From positions 124,001-188,000 of the forward strand of contig NZ_LLKN01000003.1 in NCBI RefSeq assembly GCF_002900095.1: a stretch of 64,000 nt of DNA, written 5' to 3'. Below, one piece after another: positions 17,823-29,000 of the stretch (its first letter is position 1; every line of letters starts with the position of its first letter). This stretch comes from Salegentibacter mishustinae (GTDB lineage Bacteria; Bacteroidota; Bacteroidia; Flavobacteriales; Flavobacteriaceae). The notes under the pieces were generated by a model. That model worked only from the letters and a program-made list of their open reading frames with translations, was not told where the DNA came from and did no database searches. A program made the translations under genes and the position numbers.

Positions 17823-20800
17823 ATGAAACATGGATTACTCAAAATTGGTTTGTTTCTAAGTGCTATTTTCTGTTTTGGATTTACCCAGGCACAGGAAACA
17901 GTAACGGGAACGGTAACCGATGGGGAAATGCCTCTGCCAGGAGTGAACGTTGTTGTGAAGGGAACTTCTAATGGTACCGTTACAGATTTTGACGGGAACT
18001 ATTCCTTAAACAATGTTCCAACAGATGGGGTATTGGTATTTAGCTTTGTAGGCTATGCCCAACAAGAAATTCCGGTAAACGGAAGAACAACAATTGATGC
18101 AACAATGGCAGAAGATGCCGCTGCATTAAGCGAGGTTGTAGTTATTGGTTATGGAAATGTTGAAAAGCGGGATGCTACCGGAGCAGTATCTACAGTTTCC
18201 TCTGAAGACTTTAATCAAGGTGTAATTTCTTCACCTGAAGAATTGATACAGGGAAAAACTGCAGGTTTACAGGTTACGGCATCTAGCGGAGAACCGGGAG
18301 CGGGTGTTAACATTCGTATTCGAGGAACAACATCGGTTAGAGGTGGTAACAATCCCTTATTTGTTGTAGATGGCGTGCCTTTGGCCGGAAACGAAGTTTC
18401 TGCAGGAGGTGGTGATGTAGGTTTTGGAGAATCGAGCTCGAAAAACCCATTAAACTTCCTTAATCCATCAGATATTGAAAGTATAAGTGTTCTTAAAGAT
18501 GCTTCGGCAACCGCCATTTATGGTTCCAGAGGAGCCAATGGTGTGGTAATTATTACTACTAAAGATGGTCGTGGAGATCAAGGAAGAATAAATTATAGTA
18601 CTAATCTTGGTATTGCAACTCCAGCTAATGAATTTGATCTTCTAGATAGAGAGGAGTTTTTAGATGCTGCTGAAAGTTATGGTGGTAACAGAGAAGACCT
18701 TGATTTTGGAGGAGATACAAACTGGCAAGATGAAATTACCCGATCAGCATTTTCGCAAATTCATAACCTGTCTTATTCTAACTCATATACTGGCGGAAAC
18801 TATAGAGTATCTGGGAACTATACAAACCAAAATGGTATTATAGAAAATACATCTATGGAGCGATTAACTGGAAGGCTAAATTTAACTCATAGACTTTTTG
18901 ATGATAAATTGAGATTAAATCTTCAATCAACAATTGCCAGGGTAAATGATGAACGTGCGGCTATTTCTGATAACGCCGGTGCACAGGGAGATTTATTAGG
19001 TACAGCTTACTTTGCCAATCCTACTTATCCATCAGATCCTGAGTTTACACCTGGAGGAGATTTTATAAATCCTCTAGCCTTATTGAAGTATTACCAGGAT
19101 GAAACTGAAACCGATAGAGTTTTAATTAATTTATCTGCCGATTACAAAATTCTACCGGAACTCAGTGCTAAAGTTGCTCTAGGCTATGATGAGTCTAATT
19201 CATATCGTGGGTCAGCTATTTCGGGAGATATTGCGGGTGTAGGTTCTGGTGTCCCAGGAAATGGTAGAGGGAATATTAATGAGATTAATACTACCAATCG
19301 TTTAATGGAGATCACATTTAACTATGAAAAAGAATTTGAAAATTCCAAGTTTACAGCACTAGCTGGTTATTCTTTTCAGGATTTTAACCGTTCAGGTGTG
19401 AATGTTAGCGGTTTTGGATTCTCTACAGGGGATATGGATGCCATGATAGAAGAACTTCAGGACGGTAGAGATGCCATTGAAGGATCTATAAATGGATCTT
19501 ATCAACAATATGGCTACACCGGAGATGACGTTTTTGTAAATAGACTCTTTCCAGAAATCACTACGGATAATGTGGCTGGCCCCTCTGGAATTACTACTAG
19601 TGCTATTGCAGGAGATACTTTTGACACTACTGATGAATTACAATCGTTCTTTACCAGGTTAAATTATGATCTGGCTGGTAAATATTTGTTCACAGCAACA
19701 TTAAGAGCTGATGGTTCTACAAGATTTGGCGGAAATAATAAATATGGATATTTCCCATCAGGAGCTTTTGCCTGGCAAATGGGTGATGAAGATTTTATTC
19801 CCGAAGCTTTTTCTACTTTAAAGCTTAGATTAGGTTATGGTGTAACCGGTAATCAAGAAATTCCTTATAACCAGTATCAACAACGTGAGAGATGGGCCGG
19901 TTTCGGAGTCAACAATGGTGGAGGTATAGATGCACCTGGTACTACTTTGGTTTCATTTGCAAATCCAGATTTACAATGGGAAGAAACAAGTCAAACCAAC
20001 ATTGGTCTTGATTATGGTTTTATGAATGACAGGTTAAGTGGTTCCTTAGATTTCTATTATAAAAATACCACCGACCTTTTGATTCAGATATTTTCCGCTC
20101 AACCTTCTCCTCAACCTTTTGTTTTCCAGAATCTAGATGCAAATGTTATCAATAAAGGAATTGAGTTTGCTATTGATTATAATATTATTCAACAGGAAGA
20201 TTTATTCTGGAACTTCGGCTTCAACATCGCATATAACGACAACATGGTTGAAGATTTCGATGGAGTTATCGATACCGGTGGAATTAGTGGACAGGGATTA
20301 ACAGGAGCTTTTGCGCAACGTTTAGTTGGAGGGCAACCATTATTCTCCTATTATTTGAGAGAGTTTGCAGGATTTGATGAAACTGGACAGTCTATATATC
20401 CGAATGGAGATGTTCAGGAGTTTGTAGGAAAAAGCGCCTTACCAACGACTAACCTTGGTATTTCTACCAGTGTTGAGTATATGAATTGGGATTTATCTGC
20501 ATTTCTTACAGGGCAATTTGGCCACTACATATATAATAACACTGAGAACGCTTTCTTTACAGCAGGTGCAATTGGAAATGGCAGGAACGTGACCCAAAGT
20601 GTAATTGGCAATGGTGAATCTAATCTTAACGCACCCGATGTTTCAACACGCTTCCTTGAAAAAGGAGATTTCTTAAGAATGCAAAACCTTACTTTAGGTT
20701 ATAATTTTGACATTCAAGAAGAAAGTTTATTCAATTCACTAAGATTATCGTTAACTGGACAAAACCTTTTTGTAATCACAGATTATACAGGTCTTGATCC

Positions 20801-20909
20801 AGAGGTAGATACTAACAAAGCACTAAACAATGTTCCTTCGGCAGGTATAGATTATACCGCATACCCGAGACCAACAACAGTGACTTTTGGTTTAAATGCA
20901 TCATTTTAA
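17823..20909 (+). CDS. SusC/RagA-family TonB-linked outer membrane protein
   Basis: This 1028-residue protein has a signal peptide (cleavage near residue 23, after TQA), a carboxypeptidase-like regulatory domain (residues about 25-100, VTGTVTDGEMPLPGVNVVVK), a TonB box-like SEVVVIGYG, a plug domain (IRIRGTTSVRGGNNPLFVVD, YGSRGANGVVIITTK) and a 22-strand barrel ending in aromatic VTFGLNASF. SusC proteins import oligomers across the outer membrane with energy from TonB. The SusD partner starts ten bases downstream. No glycoside hydrolase or lyase is linked, so the substrate is not evident; the following genes encode FG-GAP proteins and a haloperoxidase-like enzyme. Confidence 0.96.
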   Translation: MKHGLLKIGLFLSAIFCFGFTQAQETVTGTVTDGEMPLPGVNVVVKGTSNGTVTDFDGNYSLNNVPTDGVLVFSFVGYAQQEIPVNGRTTIDATMAEDAAALSEVVVIGYGNVEKRDATGAVSTVSSEDFNQGVISSPEELIQGKTAGLQVTASSGEPGAGVNIRIRGTTSVRGGNNPLFVVDGVPLAGNEVSAGGGDVGFGESSSKNPLNFLNPSDIESISVLKDASATAIYGSRGANGVVIITTKDGRGDQGRINYSTNLGIATPANEFDLLDREEFLDAAESYGGNREDLDFGGDTNWQDEITRSAFSQIHNLSYSNSYTGGNYRVSGNYTNQNGIIENTSMERLTGRLNLTHRLFDDKLRLNLQSTIARVNDERAAISDNAGAQGDLLGTAYFANPTYPSDPEFTPGGDFINPLALLKYYQDETETDRVLINLSADYKILPELSAKVALGYDESNSYRGSAISGDIAGVGSGVPGNGRGNINEINTTNRLMEITFNYEKEFENSKFTALAGYSFQDFNRSGVNVSGFGFSTGDMDAMIEELQDGRDAIEGSINGSYQQYGYTGDDVFVNRLFPEITTDNVAGPSGITTSAIAGDTFDTTDELQSFFTRLNYDLAGKYLFTATLRADGSTRFGGNNKYGYFPSGAFAWQMGDEDFIPEAFSTLKLRLGYGVTGNQEIPYNQYQQRERWAGFGVNNGGGIDAPGTTLVSFANPDLQWEETSQTNIGLDYGFMNDRLSGSLDFYYKNTTDLLIQIFSAQPSPQPFVFQNLDANVINKGIEFAIDYNIIQQEDLFWNFGFNIAYNDNMVEDFDGVIDTGGISGQGLTGAFAQRLVGGQPLFSYYLREFAGFDETGQSIYPNGDVQEFVGKSALPTTNLGISTSVEYMNWDLSAFLTGQFGHYIYNNTENAFFTAGAIGNGRNVTQSVIGNGESNLNAPDVSTRFLEKGDFLRMQNLTLGYNFDIQEESLFNSLRLSLTGQNLFVITDYTGLDPEVDTNKALNNVPSAGIDYTAYPRPTTVTFGLNASF

Positions 20910-20918
20910 AAAAGTATT

Positions 20919-22508
20919 ATGAAAAGGAGTATTTTAAAGATAACACTAGCTACTTTAGGAGTTCTAAGTATTGCGTCTTGTACCGATCTTGAACTAGAAG
21001 ATACCGATTCGGTAACCCGTGAATCTACTGATGGTGGATTCGACGGTGTGAGTAATGTAGAAGGCTCAATAAATAACGCATATAACACTATTCAGGGGCA
21101 TTTACAAACTCAGGAAAACTTGTATGCTTTACAGGAGGCTACATCAGATGAACTATTAATTCCAACCCGCGGAACAGACTGGGGAGATAATGGTGTATGG
21201 AGAACACTACATCAACATAATTGGGATGCAACCCATCCCTTCATTTTAAATACCTGGAATAATTTTAATTCAAGTGTATTTTCACTAACTGAAATTATTG
21301 AGACCTCAGATGCAAGTGCAGCCCAAGTTGCAGAAGCAAAGGTTCTTAGAGCTTTTAGCATGTATTGGATCATAGATTTGTTCGGACAGGTTCCATTTAG
21401 AGGTGTAAATGAAGGACCAGATGTAAACCCAATGGTGATGTCTCGCTCGGAAGCCTTTAATTTTGCAATGAAAGATCTTCAGGAAGCCTTACCAGAACTG
21501 CCATCAAATGGTCCTGGAGCAAACACTAATCGAGCTTCTAAAGCTTTAGCTAATTTTTTATTAGCTAAAATGTACCTTAATAAGCATATTTATCTAGGTA
21601 CAGGAAGTCCGGCTACTGAGGATATGAATCAGGTGATAGACCATGTTGATGCAATTTCAGCAGATGGGTTCGCCCTTCAAAGTGGGTTCTTTCAAATTTT
21701 TGAGCCAGATGTAGATGTATCTGACACCGAAATAATTTTCAGAACTAACTATGGTGCAGATGCCAGAATGTGGAGTACGTTGCATTATAATCAAGGTACA
21801 CCAGGACAGCCGCCAGGAGGTTGGAACGGTTTTACAACTTTGGCCGAATTTTATGATTTATTTGAAGGTGATCCCCAGGTTAATGTACCAGACTCAGGAC
21901 AGGAGGAACGCAGAGGCTTTGTGCCTACTTCTGGTAACAATGCACAGGCAGGTGATTTAGATGAAGATGGAGATGGTTTTGAAGATGGTTCTTATATCGG
22001 CTACGGTTTTCTTATAAACCAACAATATGATTTAGATGGTTCTGAATTGACAGATAGAACGGGTAATCCTTTAGCGTTTACCAAAGAACTTCCAGCACTT
22101 GTTGGTAACAACGAAAGAACAGGAATAAGGTTATTAAAGTATCACCCTTCTGATGGTGCTTATCCTGGAAATTTAATCGTATTCCGATATGCTGACGCTC
22201 ATCTTATGAAGGCTGAAGCTATTCACAGAGGTGGCACATCAGGCGAATCAGCTATAGGATTGATCAACGAATTACGTGAACTAAGGGAAGCAACTCCCTT
22301 GGCTAGCATAACCGATCAAGATATATTAGATGAGCGAGGACGTGAATTATATATGGAGTTTACACGACGCCAGGATCAAATTAGATTCGGTACTTATACC
22401 AGTACGTGGTCGTTTAAGGATAATACAGAAGCCTTTAGAGTTCTATTTCCAATACCATCAACGGCACTTACTTCTAATCCTAACTTAGTACAGAACGAAG
22501 GTTATTAA
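20919..22508 (+). CDS. SusD/RagB-family nutrient-binding outer membrane lipoprotein
   Basis: A 529-residue lipoprotein with signal peptide and lipobox SIASC (Cys 21), then an acidic stretch as is common for surface lipoproteins of this phylum. The helical SusD fold is indicated by the N-terminal NAYNTIQGHLQTQENLYALQ, AEAKVLRAFSMYWIIDLFGQ with the conserved PF, and the C-terminal part ADAHLMKAEAIHRGG and ILDERGRELYMEFTRRQDQI, ending PNLVQNEGY. It caps the SusC pore and binds the ligand. It shares a transcript with the SusC gene and is followed by a hairpin that may reduce but not stop read-through into the next genes. Confidence 0.95.
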   Translation: MKRSILKITLATLGVLSIASCTDLELEDTDSVTRESTDGGFDGVSNVEGSINNAYNTIQGHLQTQENLYALQEATSDELLIPTRGTDWGDNGVWRTLHQHNWDATHPFILNTWNNFNSSVFSLTEIIETSDASAAQVAEAKVLRAFSMYWIIDLFGQVPFRGVNEGPDVNPMVMSRSEAFNFAMKDLQEALPELPSNGPGANTNRASKALANFLLAKMYLNKHIYLGTGSPATEDMNQVIDHVDAISADGFALQSGFFQIFEPDVDVSDTEIIFRTNYGADARMWSTLHYNQGTPGQPPGGWNGFTTLAEFYDLFEGDPQVNVPDSGQEERRGFVPTSGNNAQAGDLDEDGDGFEDGSYIGYGFLINQQYDLDGSELTDRTGNPLAFTKELPALVGNNERTGIRLLKYHPSDGAYPGNLIVFRYADAHLMKAEAIHRGGTSGESAIGLINELRELREATPLASITDQDILDERGRELYMEFTRRQDQIRFGTYTSTWSFKDNTEAFRVLFPIPSTALTSNPNLVQNEGY

Positions 22509-22527
22509 TAACTTGAATTAGTTTTAT

Positions 22528-22573
22528 AAAAGAGGCTATTAATGCATTGCATTATTAGTCTCTTTTCTTTTTA
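22528..22573 (+). terminator. Hairpin terminator after the SusD gene
   Basis: AAAAGAGGCTATTAATGC pairs with GCATTATTAGTCTCTTTT (16 of 18 positions pair canonically, one further G-U pair), with a three-base loop and then CTTTTTAT. It could attenuate expression of the FG-GAP genes relative to SusCD. Confidence 0.7.
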
Positions 22574-22646
22574 TATACCTAAACTATTCTTAAAATTTGC
22601 TTAAATTGCTAGGCGATAAGCCCATATCAAAATATGCATTAGCTTA

Positions 22647-25600
22647 ATGAAATTAAACCTCCACTTCCCTACTTCTTCAGCTTTCATTTTAATACTTATT
22701 AACTTGTTTTTTATCTCCTGTACAAACGATAAGCAGGAAAAAGAACTACAGGACAAAGAAGTAAATAAAGATGCCTTATTTGTAAAAATGCACTCTGAAG
22801 AAACAGGAATAGAATTTGAAAATACTATTACCAATACTAAAGAATTCAACATCTTTAGGTATCGAAATTTCTATAATGGTGCCGGTGTAGGTATTGGTGA
22901 TATCAATAATGATGGACTACCGGATATTTACTTAACCTCAAATCTTGGTAAAAATAAACTTTACCTGAATAAAGGTGATTTTCAATTTGAAGATATCACG
23001 CTTAGTTCAGGCACATCAGGAACAAAAAACTGGAGCACCGGAGTTAGCTTCGTAGACATTAACCACGACGGATTTCTAGATATCTATGTTAGCAATGCCG
23101 GAAATATTGAAGGGGCAGATCGTAAAAATGAACTTTTTATAAATAATGGAGATCTTACATTCACTGAAGACGCCGCTTCTTATAATTTAGATGAAAACGG
23201 ATTTACCACCCACGCCGCGTTTTTTGATTATGACGGGGATGGCGATCTTGATGTATACATCCTCAACAATAGCTTTATCCCGGTTTCCAGCCTTAGTTTT
23301 AATAATAAACGTGATCTTAGAAGTGAAGACTGGGACCTACCGGAAATTTTTAAAGGCGGTGGTGATAAATTACTACGTAATGATGACGAGAAATTTACCG
23401 ATGTTAGTGAAGAAGCAGGAATTTACGGAAGCTTAATAGGTTTTGGGCTCGGAGTTACCGTAGGTGATGTAAATAACGATCAATTACCCGATCTTTATAT
23501 TTCGAATGATTTTTATGAGCGGGATTACCTTTATATAAATAACGGCGATGGCACTTTTAATGAAGACATTAAAAACCGGGTTTCACACCTTAGTCTTTCT
23601 TCTATGGGTGCAGATATGGCCGACATTAACAACGATGCTCAACCAGAGATCTTTGTGACCGATATGCTTCCGGAAAGCGATAAACGACTTAAAGAAACTA
23701 CAGATTTTGAGCGATTTGACATCTATAAACTTAAAGAAAGTAGGGATTTCTATCACCAGTTTATGCAGAACACCTTACAGCTAAATACCGGAGAAAATTC
23801 GTTCTCTGAAATCGCATTTCAAAGCGGTGTAGCACAAACAGACTGGAGTTGGGGCGCCCTACTTTTTGATATGGATAATGACGGCTTCAAAGATATTTAT
23901 GTGAGTAACGGTATCTACCACGACCTTACTAACCAGGATTTTATGGATTTCTTTGCTAACGATATTCTTCAGGAAATGGTTCTTACCGGTAAGAAAAAAG
24001 AATTTGATTCCATTCTAAGTGAAATGCCCAGCAATCCTATTCCCAATTATGCTTTTCAGAATAAACAAGATCTAACATTTGATGATAAAACTAAAGATTG
24101 GGGTCTACAGGAACCCAGCTTCTCTAACGGCTCAGCCTATGCCGACCTTGATAATGATGGCGATCTCGACCTCGTGGTAAACAATGTAAACCAGGAAATC
24201 TTTATTTACAAAAATAGATCTTCAGAAAAATTGGGGAATAGTTATTTAAAATTAAAACTTCGAGGGAAAGATAAAAACACGTTTGCCATTGGCAGTAAGG
24301 CACTACTCTACCTCAATAATCAAGTCATTTCCCAGGAATTGATTCCTACGAGAGGTTTTCAGTCTTCAATAGATTACAGCTTAACATTTGGCCTGGGAAA
24401 AGCAGAAAAAATAGATTCCCTCAGGATTATCTGGCCAGATAGATCAACCCAGCTTGTTGAAAATCCTAAGATCAATACAACCTTAGAGTTTAATCAGGCT
24501 GAAGCTAATTCAACCTATAAGCCACAAAAAAATAATATAAAACCTGTATTTTCTGAAGTAAACGCAAACTTTAAAGCACACACAGAGAATAACTATATAG
24601 ATTACGATTACGAAGGGCTTATCTCAAAAATGTTGTCCCGGGAAGGTCCTGCATTAGCTGTGGCAGATGTTAACGGAGATGGAAACGAAGACTTATACTT
24701 AGGAGGCGCAAAAGGCCAGGCTGGCGTTCTTTATTTACAGGATAATTCTGGAAACTTCAGCGAAAAAAGTCTCAAAATTTTTACCTCAAATAAAAATTTT
24801 GAAGACACCTATGCCGTTTTTGCTGATGTAAATGGCGACAATAAACCAGACTTAATAGTAGGTTCAGGCGGGAATGAAGCAAACGCAGATAAAGAAGTAT
24901 TTCGTAATAGAATTTATATAAATCAGGGAAATGGTAATTTTAGAACTTCAGAATACCAGCTGCCTAATTCCGCTCAAAATACTTCTGTAATCGCGCCTTA
25001 TGATTTTGATGATGACGGCGATACCGATCTATTTATAGGAACCAGAAGTGTTCCGGGAATTTTTGGAATTAACCCAAAACATCTATTATTAGAAAATGAT
25101 GGAAAAGGAAGTTTTAAAGATGTGACCGACGGGAAAGCTTATATTCTTAACGATCTGGGAATGATCACCGATGCCGCCTGGAGCGACACCAACAAGGATG
25201 ATAAAAAAGATCTCGTGCTAACGGGCGACTGGATGGCGCCTAAAATTCTTTTAAACAATGGAAGTTCCTTTAAACTGGCAAATAATAATCTAGACGAAAT
25301 TTCCGGAGCCTGGACAGCACTTTCAGTTTTCGATATAAACAAAGATGAAAACCCTGATTTTATTTTAGGAAATCGAGGTACTAACTCGTTTTATCAAACT
25401 TCATCCGAAAACCCGGTTAAAGTTTATATTAACGATTTTGACAATAATGGCACAATAGAGCAAATTTTCACCAGAAATATTGATGGCAAGGATGTTCCTA
25501 TTCATTTAAGACGGGAATTGGCCGGACAAATATCCGCAATCAAAAAGCAGAATTTAAAATTTTCAGAATATGCCACAAAATCTATTCAAGAGCTCTTTTC

Positions 25601-26021
25601 TACTGAGTTTGTTGAAAATTCCATCGTAAAAGAAATAACAACATTTAAAAGTCTATTAGCCTTAAGTGATTCTAAAGGAAATTATGAGTTTAAAGAACTT
25701 CCCGCTGAAGCACAATTTTCCAGCATTCACGCGATTGAACATTTAATCACTAAAGATGAAAATAACTATTTCCTGCTCGCCGGAAACGATTATGACTTAA
25801 AACCTCAATTTTCCCGTTTAGACGCAAACAAGGGACTTCTGCTTAAAGTTGACAACAAGGGGGATATGGAAATCATTCCAGCAGAAAAATCGGGATTTTC
25901 AATTGATGGCGAAGTAAAGTATATCCGGAAAATTTCAAATAAAAATGGAGAAATTTTCATTCTGGTAGCCATAAATAATCAGGAACCAAAAATCTTTAAG
26001 TTCGATGAAAAAGCTCTTTAA
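22647..26021 (+). CDS. FG-GAP/VCBS repeat lipoprotein with ASPIC/UnbV domain (CRTAC1-like), copy 1
   Basis: A 1124-residue lipoprotein: signal peptide, lipobox FISC, charged stretch after the Cys. Many FG-GAP/VCBS repeats carry calcium-type loops of the form DxNxDGxxDIY (DINNDGLPDIYL, DINHDGFLDIYVSN, DYDGDGDLDVYI), predicting one or two beta-propellers. An ASPIC/UnbV-like segment lies at about residues 530-620 (FAIGSKALLYL, LIPTRGFQSSIDYSL, IDSLRIIWPDRS), followed by a second set of repeats. The family binds calcium and mediates adhesion or ligand binding in eukaryotic CRTAC1; the bacterial role is unknown. It overlaps the next gene by 17 bases, so the two copies are translated from one message. 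Confidence 0.9.
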   Translation: MKLNLHFPTSSAFILILINLFFISCTNDKQEKELQDKEVNKDALFVKMHSEETGIEFENTITNTKEFNIFRYRNFYNGAGVGIGDINNDGLPDIYLTSNLGKNKLYLNKGDFQFEDITLSSGTSGTKNWSTGVSFVDINHDGFLDIYVSNAGNIEGADRKNELFINNGDLTFTEDAASYNLDENGFTTHAAFFDYDGDGDLDVYILNNSFIPVSSLSFNNKRDLRSEDWDLPEIFKGGGDKLLRNDDEKFTDVSEEAGIYGSLIGFGLGVTVGDVNNDQLPDLYISNDFYERDYLYINNGDGTFNEDIKNRVSHLSLSSMGADMADINNDAQPEIFVTDMLPESDKRLKETTDFERFDIYKLKESRDFYHQFMQNTLQLNTGENSFSEIAFQSGVAQTDWSWGALLFDMDNDGFKDIYVSNGIYHDLTNQDFMDFFANDILQEMVLTGKKKEFDSILSEMPSNPIPNYAFQNKQDLTFDDKTKDWGLQEPSFSNGSAYADLDNDGDLDLVVNNVNQEIFIYKNRSSEKLGNSYLKLKLRGKDKNTFAIGSKALLYLNNQVISQELIPTRGFQSSIDYSLTFGLGKAEKIDSLRIIWPDRSTQLVENPKINTTLEFNQAEANSTYKPQKNNIKPVFSEVNANFKAHTENNYIDYDYEGLISKMLSREGPALAVADVNGDGNEDLYLGGAKGQAGVLYLQDNSGNFSEKSLKIFTSNKNFEDTYAVFADVNGDNKPDLIVGSGGNEANADKEVFRNRIYINQGNGNFRTSEYQLPNSAQNTSVIAPYDFDDDGDTDLFIGTRSVPGIFGINPKHLLLENDGKGSFKDVTDGKAYILNDLGMITDAAWSDTNKDDKKDLVLTGDWMAPKILLNNGSSFKLANNNLDEISGAWTALSVFDINKDENPDFILGNRGTNSFYQTSSENPVKVYINDFDNNGTIEQIFTRNIDGKDVPIHLRRELAGQISAIKKQNLKFSEYATKSIQELFSTEFVENSIVKEITTFKSLLALSDSKGNYEFKELPAEAQFSSIHAIEHLITKDENNYFLLAGNDYDLKPQFSRLDANKGLLLKVDNKGDMEIIPAEKSGFSIDGEVKYIRKISNKNGEIFILVAINNQEPKIFKFDEKAL

Positions 26022-29000
26022 CCTGATATTTTTAATGATCTTTTTCGCTTCCTGTGAAAAAGAAAAAACACGGGAGGATTTTCTCTTTGAAAAACTTCCG
26101 GCAGAAACTACAGGCTTAAATTTTAGCAACGAGCTTACAGAAACCAATGCGCTTAATATTTTAGATTATTTGTACTACTACAATGGCGGTGGTGTTGCCG
26201 TTGGAGATGTTGATAACAATGGGTTACCCGATATTTACCTTACCGGAAACCAGGTGAAAAACAAGCTTTTTCTCAATAAGGGAAATATGCAATTTGAAGA
26301 TCTTACGGAAAAGGCTGGCGTGGCAGGAAGATCAGACTGGAATACCGGTGTGGTTATGGCCGATGTGAATGCCGATGGTTTTCTGGATATCTATGTATGT
26401 GCCGTGTCTGGAATCAACGGTTTAAACGGAAAAAATGAATTGTTCATCAATAACGGCGATGGTACATTTACTGAAAAAGCCGAAGAGTTCGGACTAGATT
26501 TTCAGAATTATTCTTCTACCGCTGCTTTTTTCGATTTTGATAACGATGGCGATTTAGATATGTACCTCCTAAACCACGCCGTACACACCGTAAATACTTA
26601 TGGCCCGGCTGATATTCGGAATAAACGCATTGCAGAAAGTGGCGATAAATTGTTAAGAAATGACGACGGAAAATTTACAGATATAAGCGAAGAAGCCGGC
26701 GTTTATGGAGGTGCAAATGGTTATGGTCTTGGCCTGGCTACCGCCGATTTTAATAATGATGGCTTTACCGATATTTATGTAAGTAACGATTTTCACGAAG
26801 ACGACTATTACTATTTAAATAACGGCGACGGTACCTTTACCGAAACGCTAAAATCTAAATTTGGGCATGTGAGTCGGTTTTCTATGGGAAATGATGCGGC
26901 CGATGTGAATAATGATGGTTTTATAGATATGATGACGCTGGATATGCTTCCTGAAGATGAAAAAGTTTTAAAAGCATCTGTAGGTGACGATCCCCGAGAC
27001 CTGGATAAACTGAAAACCGAAGAACTTGGGTATCATAACCAGTATACCAGGAATATGCTTCATATTAACCAACGGGGAGAATATTTTCAGGAAACCGGAC
27101 TTCTAAATGGCGTAGCGGCAACAGATTGGAGTTGGGCTCCCCTATTCGCCGATTTTGATCAGGATGGGTTTCAGGATCTTTTTATCGCAACCGGAATTCC
27201 AAAACGCCCTAACGACCTGGATTATATTAAATACGTTTCCAGTAACCAGATCCGGAATAAAATAAATAATACTCGCCTGGTAGATAACGAAGCCCTTGAT
27301 AGAATGCCTTCTGGAAAGGTGCATAATTATGTTTTTAAAGGTTCTGAAAGTCTTGATTTTAAAGATCAATCGGGCAAATGGATTGCACGCGATTCTGTGA
27401 TCTCTACGGGAATCGCTTATGCCGATCTAGACAATGACGGAGATTTGGATATTGTGAGTAATAATATTGATGCTAATGCGAGTATTTACGAAAATCAATC
27501 TGATTCCACTTCGGCTTACTTACAATTATCATTTAAGCTAATTAATAAAAATACATTCGGGATTGGCACAAAAGTAATTGCCTGGCAGGATGGCAAAATG
27601 CAAACCCGTCAACTCTATAATTCTAAGGGATTTCAATCTTCTTCACAACCTATTATTCATTTCGGATTTAAGAAGAATAAGAAACTAGATTCCCTGTTAA
27701 TTATTTGGCCAGACAATACTTTTCAGAAACAAACAGGAGTTGTTTTAAATCAGCATTTAAAAATTAGCCCAAATCAGAATCTTGAGAAAATTGATTATAA
27801 AAGACTTTTTCCTGCTCCAAAACCCTGGTTTGAAAAAATAGATTCTTTACCGGGTATCAATTTCAATCACCGGGAAAACAGGTATACCGACTTTGATCGC
27901 CAAAAATTGATTCCTTATCAAATTTCAGATCGAGGCCCAGCGGTTGCAGTTGGAGATTTAAATGCTGATGGCCTGGAGGATATTTACTTCGGAAATTCAA
28001 AATTTGAACCGGCAGAAATCTATTTTCAACAAAAGAATTTCTTTAAAAAACAGGATCTAAAATTATTAAAAGCAGATGAAAAAACTGAAAATACCTCTGC
28101 AGTTATTGCGAATTTCAATAATGATAGCGGCAATGAACTTTTTGTTACTTCGGGCGGTGGTGAATTTTATGGCGAGGCGGATGCTTTACTGGATAGACTT
28201 TATGCATTTGAAAAGGCGGAACTAACGGCTAAAGAATTGCCTGAATATTTCGAAAATACTTCAGTAGCGAAATTAAGTGATATTGATGGTGATGGGGATC
28301 TAGACATTTTTGTAGGCGGAGCGGCAGTTTCTAACGATTTTGGAAAACTTCCATCCTCCTATTTGCTTATTAATGAAGACGGAAATTTTAAGATTCAGAA
28401 GAATGCAGAATTAGAAAACTTAGGAATGGTAACTAACGCTATTTGGACCGATTTTGATAAAGATGGCCGGGAAGATCTTATCGTAATTGGCGAATGGATG
28501 TCACCTCAATTTTTCAGAAATAATAAGGGAAAATTAGAGAATATTTCAGGAAAAATACTGGATAAAAAACTAAATGGCCTTTGGCAAAGCATCGTTCCGT
28601 TTGATATAAATAATGACGGTGAAATGGATTATTTGCTGGGAAATTGGGGACTGAACACAAAATTCGCTGCCTCAGCAGAGTTTCCGCTAAAAATGTTTTA
28701 TTCAGATTTCGACAATAACGGAAGCACAGAAACAATTGTAGCTTATGCAAAAAATAAAAAATATTATCCTGCAAACGGGCTTGATGAACTTGTGGGACAA
28801 CTTTCTTATTTACGCAAGAAATTCCCGGCTTATAAGGATTTTGCCGGAAAATCTATTGAAAATATTTTCGATAAAGAAGTTTTAGAAAAAGCTAAAGTAC
28901 TGGAAGTACACACAATGGCTTCCGGATATTTGCTAAATAAGGATGGAAAGTTTACTTTTAGGGCGTTTAAAAATGCCTTACAGGTTGCACCTATTTTGGC